This document shows positions 1 to 5,029 of a stretch of 5,029 bases of DNA, in pieces. Source of the stretch: Candidatus Zixiibacteriota bacterium (lineage in GTDB: Bacteria > Zixibacteria > MSB-5A5 > JAUVRN01). The stretch lies in the NCBI GenBank assembly GCA_030597645.1, contig JAUVRN010000181.1, positions 1 through 5,029 of the forward strand, read 5' to 3'. The notes beneath the pieces were generated by a model that saw only the letters and a program-made list of their open reading frames with translations, was not told the origin of the DNA and did no database searches. Both the position numbers and the translations under genes were made by a program. Positions within the stretch are counted from its first letter, which is position 1. Each line of letters opens with the position of its first letter.

Positions 1-67
1 AGATCCGGTCCAGGCGATGGTGCGTCTGCCACGGACCGCGCATCGGCGCAAATTTTACGAGTGTCAT
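1..67 (-). CDS. Small heat-shock protein (Hsp20/alpha-crystallin family), N-terminal fragment, tentative
   Basis: Only the first 22 codons are inside the window; the gene continues past the left edge. The protein begins MTLVKFAPMR and the visible part ends with RLDRI. Seen: an ATG at 67-65, a strong Shine-Dalgarno (GGAGG, 79-75) 7 nt upstream, and no stop up to the edge. From family knowledge, bacterial Hsp20 proteins commonly open with M-(A/T)-L-V-(K/R)-(F/W)-x-P-x-R, followed by an (L/M)(D/N)R(L/I)F motif around residue 20, which fits here. Hsp20 proteins are cytoplasmic ATP-independent holdase chaperones that bind unfolding proteins. The alpha-crystallin domain itself is out of view, so the family call rests on a short match. 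The start is much surer than the product. It lies downstream of the minus-strand gene series but is separated by about 380 nt and probably has its own promoter. Confidence 0.6.
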   Translation of the reverse strand, partial: MTLVKFAPMRGPWQTHHRLDRI

Positions 68-74
68 ATTCAAA

Positions 75-79
75 CCTCC
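75..79 (-). promoter_or_regulatory. Shine-Dalgarno of the left-edge gene
   Basis: On the minus strand GGAGG, followed by TTTGAAT, sits 7 nt before the ATG at 67. It is the best ribosome-binding site in the window and fixes the start of the Hsp20-like gene. The flanking leader (68-100) is richer in A/T than the rest of the window, as expected for a translation initiation region. Confidence 0.8.
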
Positions 80-113
80 GTTTTGGTTTCGTTTTCTTTG
101 CATTGCTGCCGGT

Positions 114-123
114 ATGTATATCA
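114..123 (-). promoter_or_regulatory. Possible extended -10 promoter element for the left-edge gene
   Basis: The minus strand reads TGATATACAT, a TG-N-TATACA arrangement like an extended -10 box. Transcription starting about 7 nt downstream would give a leader of roughly 40 nt before the ATG at 67. There is no convincing -35 hexamer at 16-18 nt, and no clear heat-shock sigma-32 pair or CIRCE inverted repeat. The site is only a candidate, chosen because this is the AT-rich spot at the right distance from a well-supported start. Confidence 0.22.
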
Positions 124-191
124 AGCGGTGTGCCGAAACATGTATCTTGGTGACTATCAACAGCTTACGTGCGAAGAGGCCAAGAAGGTCC

Positions 192-214
192 GATTCGAAT
201 CTGCCAAATTGGCA
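192..214. promoter_or_regulatory. Two adjacent palindromes, possible operator
   Basis: GATTCGAATC (192-201) is a perfect 10-bp palindrome. It is followed without a gap by TGCCAA-A-TTGGCA (202-214), a pair of 6-bp arms around one central base. They lie 125-147 bp upstream of the ATG of the left-edge gene, a plausible place for a regulator site. The second palindrome is too short-looped to be an RNA hairpin, which favours protein binding to DNA. No known operator consensus was recognised, and function is inference. Confidence 0.35.
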
Positions 215-266
215 AGCTCGTCACCCAGCCGGGCAGATGCCACTGACAATCTGGCACCACGTGGCA
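202..266. repeat. Cluster of five TGCCA/TGGCA half-sites
   Basis: The pentamer TGCCA or its complement TGGCA occurs at 202-206, 210-214, 238-242, 252-256 and 262-266. The copies form opposed pairs: TGCCAA/TTGGCA at 202-214 and TGCCAC/GTGGCA at 238-266. The last pair encloses an 8-bp palindrome, CCACGTGG (257-264). Five copies in 65 bp is well above what random sequence would give. Spacings are irregular, so this is not a simple tandem array. It may be a multi-site regulator-binding region for the left-edge gene. Confidence 0.35.
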
Positions 267-284
267 GTCCGCGGGAATGGTCTA

Positions 285-446
285 GGAGCCTGAGTCAGAG
301 GTAACTTGAACATTGATCGTGCGGCATCGCGACGCCTGACGAGGCGCGACGAGGAGGTGTAGTAAAGAGTCGCCTCGAGGAGGAGCAGCAACGTCAGGAG
401 TCGCGAGGGTACGCGAAAATGACAAGGTGCTTCTGACTCAGGACAC
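285..446. mobile_element. MITE-like long imperfect palindrome with terminal inverted repeats
   Basis: The two ends carry an 11-bp perfect inverted repeat, CCTGAGTCAGA at 289-299 and its complement at 432-442. Similarity continues inward through CTTG and CATT blocks to a second strong block, 14 of 15 paired (327-341 with 392-406). The arms are thus about 55 bp each around a loop of about 50 bp. A TA dinucleotide lies exactly 4 bp outside each core (283-284 and 447-448), and the match is CTA on both sides, compatible with a TA or CTA target-site duplication. The segment has no coding capacity. The right end abuts the stop codon of the small membrane-protein gene. A non-autonomous element mobilised by a transposase elsewhere fits best; a structured 3'-UTR element (REP/BIME-like) is the alternative. 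It has no terminal T-run in either direction, so it is not a standard intrinsic terminator. Confidence 0.5.
327..406. repeat. Inner inverted repeat, strong hairpin potential
   Basis: TCGCGACGCCTGACG (327-341) pairs with CGTCAGGAGTCGCGA (392-406) at 14 of 15 positions, the only mismatch being 334 against 399. A further 6 bp (GAGGCG, 341-346, with CGCCTC, 371-376) can extend the stem if a purine-rich stretch at 377-391 is bulged. The loop side contains GACGAGG twice, 10 nt apart (338-344 and 348-354). In transcript from the minus-strand series this would form a stable hairpin just after the last stop codon. Confidence 0.6.
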
Positions 447-763
447 TACGTCCTGTCGGCGGCCGAAGCGGTACCGCGGCCCAGTCGATAACGCAATGCG
501 TATGCGGTGATGGCCATGAATCCCGTGACGAAAAATGAGGCGCGCCACAGCACGCGGCTTGAAGAGCTTGTTACCGTGGTATTCGAATCGCGCCATGCCC
601 AGCGGATCAGGATCAGCTGGGGCATCAGGGCGGCGGCCATGACCAGCAACGTCCAGCCGGAGGCATGGCCGATCATCAAGTTGTAGGCGGCCGTGGCCGG
701 CAGTAAACACATGGCAGCATGGCCGGCCCAGGTCGCGCCGAGCAGAATCCAGATCAGCGTCAC
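446..763 (-). CDS. Small three-helix integral membrane protein, unknown family
   Basis: A 105-aa protein with no recognised family. Hydrophobic segments at about residues 2-22, 37-54 and 72-90 are separated by short polar loops. A basic and serine/threonine-rich stretch (54-70) lies between helices 2 and 3, and the tail after residue 90 is short and basic. It is probably in the inner membrane. The GTG start at 763 is the first possible one in frame, because a stop lies at 770-772. It overlaps the stop of the HEAT-repeat gene as GTGA, so translation is likely coupled, and no strong separate ribosome site is seen. A later ATG at codon 18 would cut helix 1. The TAG stop abuts the palindromic element. 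An overlapping frame of similar length (438-773) lacks the hydrophobic pattern and the junction logic. Confidence 0.75.
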   Translation of the reverse strand: MTLIWILLGATWAGHAAMCLLPATAAYNLMIGHASGWTLLVMAAALMPQLILIRWAWRDSNTTVTSSSSRVLWRASFFVTGFMAITAYALRYRLGRGTASAADRT

Positions 764-3003
764 GACCCGTCACGTACCCGCAAGCGGGCCCGGTCTAGCG
801 ATAGCTTGGCCGTATCCTCGAGCGCGTCCGTTACGAACGGAATCCGAAACGTCCTGTCGTGTTTGTGGCAATACGTCTCGATGCGCTTCACGATCTCCGC
901 GTCGGGATTCTGCACCAGCGCTTTGAGCGCCACCTCTCGAAGGGCGGCACGACGGTTGCCGTAGCCGGCACGTTCCAGCACCGCGTCATCCTCCAGGACA
1001 TTAAAGAGAAACTCCTTCGCCTGCCGCCCGCCGATGTGCCCGATCGCGAACAGGATCTTCTCCGCCGAGCCGGCGTCGCTGGCAAACAGCTCACGCAGCA
1101 CGAAAACTTCGTGTTCGCTGCCTGTGGCGCCCAGGGCCACGATGGCGGCCTGGCGCACCTCTTCGGTCTGGTCCTCAGCCAGGAGCACGAGATATCTCAG
1201 CGCATCCTCCCCGCCGATGCGCTCGAACGTACACACCAGTTCCTTCCGTACGCGCGGATCCGGATCGGCGAGATGCGGTCGGAGTGCAGACAGCGCCCCA
1301 TCCATCTCGAGCCGCCCGAGGATGTGGAGCGCATTTCGAACCGTGTACCAGGCCCGATCTGCAAGACGTGACTCGTCCGCCTCCCGCACCCACAGTTCGT
1401 CGGGCGCCAGGAGTTCCACGCATATCTGGAGTGCGTCTTTTCCCAGTTCGGCCAGCAGCTTGAGCATGGCGAGGCGCACCCGGCGCTCGGAGTGCGTCAC
1501 GCGGGCGGCTGCCTGGCGGGCCACTTCGGCACCGGCCACGGCGGCGAGCACGTCCATGGCCCTGGCCGCATCGCCGGGTAGTTCCTCGGTGACGACTCGC
1601 ATCAACACGGTGACCAAATGCGGTTGTGACCAGCGGTCGAGCACGTGTGTAGCCACCAGGCGCTCGGAGAGTGGCGCCCCATCGTTGATGGCCTGGCGCA
1701 TGCGCCCGGCCGCGACCGCGAGCAGGTCGAGGCGTCCGGCGGTGATGAGTTGCTCACCGGCACCGGCCAGCAGATCCGAGTACTCAAAGGTGTCCTCGCC
1801 GTGCACCACATCACTGGTCATCCGCTCGGCGAGCCAGCCGACCAGCTCCGGGTGACCCGTTGCGGTGGCCGCACCCAGTGCGCGGCCCAACAGAAACTGG
1901 GCCTTGCGCCGCGCGTCGCGATCGTCGCGCTTGAGATGCAACAGCAGGGCCGCGAGAACAGACTGCGGCGATTCGGAGAACCCGCAGCTGAGCAGGCGCG
2001 CGAAGGCACGGCCCCAACCGCCCAAATCCGCCTGCGTGCACGCGGTGGAGAACACGCGCGGGGTGAGATGGTCCACCTCGCCCATGACCTCCAGCTGCAC
2101 CCTGCTCTGTGCGTCGAGCACGCGTGCCGCCGTCTCCGACATGCCGTGACGGTGGAAGTGCTGGCGCAGCAGCTCCATCAGGTCGCGACGTCGGGGATGA
2201 CGCTGGAAGGCCGATACGAGATGCCGCAGGAAGTCCAGGCGCGACGAGGATTCCACCAGTGTCGAGAGCGCGGTCGTCGAATCGCCGAGCTGTGCGGTGA
2301 CGAGTTCCATCAGATCTTCCGGCGCAATCGCCGCGAAGCGGTCCGGCAGCACCTGCTGCAGGATCCTTGGCGTGAAGAAGCAGCCATAGGTCTCCCTCAG
2401 CGTCTCCGCGTCAGGCGAGTAGCCCGCGGTTACGGCGCTGACCAGTTCGGTGTGGTCCCCCCACTCGGCCAGCACGAGATTCTCGACCGACAGCTCCCGA
2501 GCATCCTCGACGCGCACGCGCCGGCGCCGAGCGAAGCTGTGCTCCCACTCCTCATCGTTGACGCGAATGCGATCGATGTTCTGGCTCTTCAGGAAATTCC
2601 ACATGTACTGGTCGACCTTGGCCAGCGGAACACGGGCGTTGGTTCGTTCGAGAAAGTTCAGAAGATCCGGTCCCGACAGACCCGGCAGGAATACCACGCG
2701 ATGCAGCGCGAGCGCCTCCAGGTCGCGGGCCAGACCGTCGGAGAAGGGTCCCCGGGGTGCCTCGATACCGGCGACGTAGAGTACACCGTGGTCGCACTCC
2801 ACGTCGGCCACCGTGAAAATGTTAAACCACTTCCCGAACAGGAGCAGCGGACGTTCGACGGCGCACAACGCCTGCGGATGCTCAGGTGGGTAGACGGCCA
2901 GCTTTTTTGCCGCCATAAACAGTTCACGCAGGATTTCCGTGCCGAGCTCGGCAAGGTGAATGTGACGATCTTCTTCCTGCAACAACAGCGAGAGTTTGTT
3001 CAT
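760..3003 (-). CDS. HEAT-repeat domain protein
   Basis: A 747-aa protein without signal peptide or membrane segment, hence probably cytoplasmic. Residues 1-180 form an alpha/beta N-terminal region with AAKKLAVYPPEHPQA (31-45) and a segment about 60-150 rich in short strands. Similar YPP-x-HP regions occur ahead of HEAT repeats in uncharacterised proteins of environmental bacteria (recall, not searched). Residues 210-480 are helical. From about 504 to 710 degenerate HEAT units are clear, for example DPDPRVRKELVCTFERIGG (580-598) and EEVRQAAIVALGATGS (614-629). HEAT solenoids usually act as protein-binding scaffolds; no catalytic motif was seen. The start at 3003 is chosen because it overlaps the upstream stop as ATGA and begins a sensible amphipathic protein. 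The open frame extends to 3348, but that part lies antiphase inside the upstream gene. The 3' end overlaps the next gene as GTGA. Confidence 0.85.
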   Translation of the reverse strand: MNKLSLLLQEEDRHIHLAELGTEILRELFMAAKKLAVYPPEHPQALCAVERPLLLFGKWFNIFTVADVECDHGVLYVAGIEAPRGPFSDGLARDLEALALHRVVFLPGLSGPDLLNFLERTNARVPLAKVDQYMWNFLKSQNIDRIRVNDEEWEHSFARRRRVRVEDARELSVENLVLAEWGDHTELVSAVTAGYSPDAETLRETYGCFFTPRILQQVLPDRFAAIAPEDLMELVTAQLGDSTTALSTLVESSSRLDFLRHLVSAFQRHPRRRDLMELLRQHFHRHGMSETAARVLDAQSRVQLEVMGEVDHLTPRVFSTACTQADLGGWGRAFARLLSCGFSESPQSVLAALLLHLKRDDRDARRKAQFLLGRALGAATATGHPELVGWLAERMTSDVVHGEDTFEYSDLLAGAGEQLITAGRLDLLAVAAGRMRQAINDGAPLSERLVATHVLDRWSQPHLVTVLMRVVTEELPGDAARAMDVLAAVAGAEVARQAAARVTHSERRVRLAMLKLLAELGKDALQICVELLAPDELWVREADESRLADRAWYTVRNALHILGRLEMDGALSALRPHLADPDPRVRKELVCTFERIGGEDALRYLVLLAEDQTEEVRQAAIVALGATGSEHEVFVLRELFASDAGSAEKILFAIGHIGGRQAKEFLFNVLEDDAVLERAGYGNRRAALREVALKALVQNPDAEIVKRIETYCHKHDRTFRIPFVTDALEDTAKLSLDRARLRVRDGS

Positions 3004-4100
3004 GGACTCGTCCCATACGCGTAGAGCGTCTTGTTGCTGGTTATCAGCAGGCGACCAAAGGCCCACACGGGAGGTTCGTGAATAATCGCATCGAAGATTA
3101 CACTGTCGGTGACCTGGCCACTGCCAGGATCCAGCAGCCACAGGCCGCCGTCCACCGTGGTGACTCCTATCCAGCGATCGTCGCAGTGAGGCGCACCCGC
3201 CACAGGACCGGACAGCATGCGCGTCCATCGTGTCCCACCGGTGACCGCGTCCAGCGACCAGAGCGCACCCCCTACGGCTGCCACAACCAACGCGTCGCCC
3301 GCGAACCGGGGGGTGTAGAGCGACGTCGAATCGAGTTGCCGTCGCCATAGTTCGGTGCCCTGCACATCCAGGCTGATCACCTGGCCGTCCGTCGTACTCA
3401 CGTACACCGCATCACCCTGGATAGCTGGAGCAAACTCGCAAAACGCGTCCAGATCGACTTCCCACCGCACGGTACCCGAGGAATCCAGCACGGCCGCCTG
3501 GCCGCCACGTCCGAGAAGCATGACGTCATCGGCCCAAGCCATGGGTGCCAGCCAGATATCCGGCCCATCGTACAGCACGTCGCGCGTGGTTCCCGAAGCG
3601 GGATCCAGGGCATACAATGCCCGGCCTGAAGTCACCAACAGATCCTCCCCTAGTCGTATCGGACGTTCCGGAGAATCATTGAAATCCTTATCCCAGAGTC
3701 GCTTGCCTCCCTTGAAGGAAAAAGCCGAGAGACGGCGGCGGGGATGCGCCGCCACGGTGTAGAACCGCTGCTCATCCCAGGCGAGCGGAGTGCCAAGCGA
3801 GCCTTTGACCTTGAGCTCTTCCGTCAGCTTGCCCGAGTTGGGATCCACGAACAGGACCCGCCCCTGCATGTCCACCATGCCGAGCTGCGGTCCAACGGCG
3901 ACCGGGCGCGCTCCCAGATACGACCGGTGGCGAAAAGTCCACTGCGGATAAATCGGAAGGTCAGTGACGCCGCCCTGACCGCGACGGGCTGCCGGCACGG
4001 CAGTGACCGGCGGCTGAGGTCCACGCCAGCCGGAGCCACAGGCACCCGCCGTCAGCGCCAGCAGTCCGGCGATACCGATGACCGCGTACCGCGTGCCCAT
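3000..4100 (-). CDS. PQQ-like beta-propeller lipoprotein (BamB-like fold)
   Basis: A 366-aa protein. Residues 1-21 are a lipoprotein signal peptide: basic start (MGTRY), hydrophobic core IGIAGLLALTAGA, and Cys21 as the likely lipidated residue. The lipobox (A-G-A-C) is slightly atypical. Gly at position +2 gives no Asp inner-membrane retention signal, which favours the outer membrane. About seven propeller repeats follow, with L(Y/W/F)xLDxxSGxxxW-type motifs, for example LFVDPNSGK (83-91), LYALDPASGT (162-171), AVLDSSGTVRWEVDL (203-217), VISLDVQGTELWRR (241-254), LWSLDAVTGGTRW (280-292) and LWLLDPGSG (320-328). Such propellers, as in BamB, bind other proteins rather than catalyse. The start at 4100 is preferred over the longer frame to 4262 because it gives the signal peptide and follows the upstream stop by 20 nt. 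No strong Shine-Dalgarno is visible. The end overlaps the HEAT gene as ATGA. Confidence 0.87.
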   Translation of the reverse strand: MGTRYAVIGIAGLLALTAGACGSGWRGPQPPVTAVPAARRGQGGVTDLPIYPQWTFRHRSYLGARPVAVGPQLGMVDMQGRVLFVDPNSGKLTEELKVKGSLGTPLAWDEQRFYTVAAHPRRRLSAFSFKGGKRLWDKDFNDSPERPIRLGEDLLVTSGRALYALDPASGTTRDVLYDGPDIWLAPMAWADDVMLLGRGGQAAVLDSSGTVRWEVDLDAFCEFAPAIQGDAVYVSTTDGQVISLDVQGTELWRRQLDSTSLYTPRFAGDALVVAAVGGALWSLDAVTGGTRWTRMLSGPVAGAPHCDDRWIGVTTVDGGLWLLDPGSGQVTDSVIFDAIIHEPPVWAFGRLLITSNKTLYAYGTSP

Positions 4101-4120
4101 GGGTCGAGACGGCCTGCGGA

Positions 4121-5029
4121 TCAGAAGTTCCACCCGAAGAAAAAGTCGAATTTGACACCCGGGGCCACGCTGTGAAAGTCTGTGACCTTGGCCAGATCGA
4201 AGCGGAGAACCATGAGGCGCCCCAGCGCCACACGCCAGCCGAAACCATAGCTGCCGAGCCATACCGGTTTACGCTCGTTCCACAGCGCCCCCACGTCGAA
4301 GAAGAGTGCGCCCTTGATGCCGCTGAAGGCCAGGCGACCCAAAGGCGAGTCGAGCATCAGATTGTGCAGCAGAGGAAACCGGAGTTCGTTCGACGCGAAC
4401 AGTATGTGGCGAACGAAGAACGATCGGCGACTGTAGCCACGAAAGTCCCAGGACCCTCCAAAGTATCGCCGCACCGGTTCCACTCCACCGGACATGAAGG
4501 CATAGAGCCGCGTGGCCAACGCACTCTGCCTGCCCAGCCGGTAGTAGTGACGAAGATCCGCCCAGGCGATGCGATTGAGGACCTTCTGGTCTGTGACGTT
4601 GTAGGTAACGCCGACCGACACGTTGGCGCGCATCCCGTCGATGGGTCCCGTGATCGTCCACAGGCTGTTGTCATACACCAGACTCAACGTCGGTGTCGCC
4701 AGCACGCCTTCGCGCGTGCGGGGTGGCGTCAGCCAGTCACGCTTGGAATACCTCACAAACGTCGAAAGCTCCGCCCGCCGGAATCTGGAAATCGGGTAGG
4801 AGACAAAGGCCATTCCGCCGACCTGACGCTCCTGGAACAGACCCTCCGAGAGATTGAACGCTTCGTCGTACAGGTGATACGCACCGTATCCGTAGTTGAT
4901 CCGGTGCTTTCGGTTGAGGTAGGTCACCGCCACGTTGAAACTCGACAGGAACTCTGACGCGGTGTTGGCCACGTTGGCCAGGCGGCAGTCGTAGTACTCG
5001 TCTCCGAGCCTGTCGGCGAGCGCCATCTG
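4121..5029 (-). CDS. Omp85/surface-antigen type outer-membrane beta-barrel protein, C-terminal part
   Basis: The frame is open to the right edge, so the N-terminus is missing; 302 residues are visible (the Met at 5026 is internal in frame, not necessarily the start). Counting from that Met, alternating strands are evident throughout. The Omp85 hallmarks are present: FGGSWDFRGY (189-198, the GG-x-x-x-x-RGY loop motif), NELRFPLL (213-220), GALFFDVGALW (239-249), a GFGWRVALG strand (261-269) and a LRFDLAK strand (274-280). The chain ends in a terminal Phe (GWNF), the usual barrel-assembly signal. It should be the membrane-embedded part of an outer-membrane protein. In several environmental phyla such barrels follow a TolB-like propeller or peptidase-MA-like domain, and the missing N-terminus could be of that kind. 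It is not assignable to BamA or TamA without POTRA domains. It heads the visible gene series, 20 nt before the lipoprotein start. Confidence 0.85.
   Translation of the reverse strand, partial: QMALADRLGDEYYDCRLANVANTASEFLSSFNVAVTYLNRKHRINYGYGAYHLYDEAFNLSEGLFQERQVGGMAFVSYPISRFRRAELSTFVRYSKRDWLTPPRTREGVLATPTLSLVYDNSLWTITGPIDGMRANVSVGVTYNVTDQKVLNRIAWADLRHYYRLGRQSALATRLYAFMSGGVEPVRRYFGGSWDFRGYSRRSFFVRHILFASNELRFPLLHNLMLDSPLGRLAFSGIKGALFFDVGALWNERKPVWLGSYGFGWRVALGRLMVLRFDLAKVTDFHSVAPGVKFDFFFGWNF

Larger units (their letters stand above)
81..284. other. Non-coding leader upstream of the left-edge gene
   Basis: No credible gene lies between the palindromic element at 285-446 and the start at 67. 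The interval holds the weak -10 candidate, the two adjacent palindromes and the half-site cluster described separately. An open frame on the plus strand (17-304) runs through it, but it has no ribosome-binding site, has an unprotein-like composition and overlaps the Hsp20-like start antisense. No run of T residues after a hairpin was seen, so there is no intrinsic terminator here. Confidence 0.6.

Noticed and set aside
120..138. Sigma-54-like CGGCAC-N5-TTGAT on the minus strand
   Set aside because: The required GC at -12 is absent (GA instead) and the -24 box is imperfect.
185..215. tRNA T-arm-like TTCGAATC sequence
   Set aside because: The flanking bases do not pair as a T stem on either strand and no acceptor or anticodon arm fits; the match comes from the palindrome GATTCGAATC.
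252..266. Sigma-54-like TGGCAC...GGCA on the plus strand
   Set aside because: The GG to GC spacing is one base short and no plus-strand gene follows.
17..304. 95-codon open frame on the plus strand
   Set aside because: No Shine-Dalgarno, antisense to the Hsp20-like start, runs into the palindromic element, and no protein-like pattern.
285..446. Intrinsic terminator at the palindrome
   Set aside because: Neither strand has a T-run after the stem, and the arms are far longer than a usual terminator.
1645..3024. 459-codon open frame on the plus strand
   Set aside because: It lies antisense inside the HEAT-repeat gene, has a biased Arg/Gln/Glu-rich composition, no ribosome site, and no recognisable domain; a GC-rich shadow.
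3004..3348. N-terminal extension of the HEAT-repeat frame
   Set aside because: These codons overlap the lipoprotein gene in another frame; the ATGA junction at 3003 gives a better start.
4101..4262. N-terminal extension of the lipoprotein frame
   Set aside because: It would overlap the barrel gene and bury the lipoprotein signal peptide that begins at 4100.
4172..4957. 261-codon open frame on the plus strand
   Set aside because: Antisense to the outer-membrane barrel gene, whose Omp85 motifs are clear; no domain or start signal of its own.

Overview
The window looks like chromosomal DNA of a GC-rich Gram-negative bacterium. It encodes an outer-membrane beta-barrel with Omp85 hallmarks and a lipoprotein with a lipobox-like signal peptide. 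The architecture (an Omp85-type C-terminal barrel, a PQQ-type propeller lipoprotein and a HEAT-repeat protein) recalls environmental lineages such as Gemmatimonadota, Eisenbacteria or Latescibacteria-like groups. That placement rests on family recall only and is weak.

Layout: about 4.6 kb at the right (5029 to 446) is one minus-strand gene series that enters from beyond the right edge. In transcription order it holds: (1) the C-terminal part of an Omp85/surface-antigen barrel protein; (2) after 20 nt, a 366-aa lipoprotein made of PQQ/beta-propeller repeats; (3) overlapping by ATGA, a 747-aa soluble protein with C-terminal HEAT repeats; (4) overlapping by GTGA, a 105-aa three-helix membrane protein. 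The tight packing indicates one transcript with translational coupling. A plausible but unproven reading is a cell-envelope module: barrel and lipoprotein at the outer membrane, HEAT scaffold in the cytoplasm, and a small inner-membrane protein.

Left of the series is a non-coding interval (68 to 445). Its right half (285-446) is a roughly 160-bp long imperfect palindrome that abuts the stop codon of the last gene. Its terminal inverted repeats have an 11-bp perfect core, and TA dinucleotides lie at equal distances outside the cores, so it resembles a MITE-type non-autonomous element. Its left half is a regulatory-looking leader with adjacent palindromes and a cluster of TGCCA/TGGCA half-sites. 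This leader precedes a minus-strand gene that starts at 67 with a textbook Shine-Dalgarno and runs off the left edge. Its 22 visible residues resemble the N-terminus of an Hsp20-family small heat-shock protein.

Long plus-strand open frames opposite the HEAT and barrel genes are GC-rich antisense shadows. No tRNA, rRNA, CRISPR array or transposase gene was seen.
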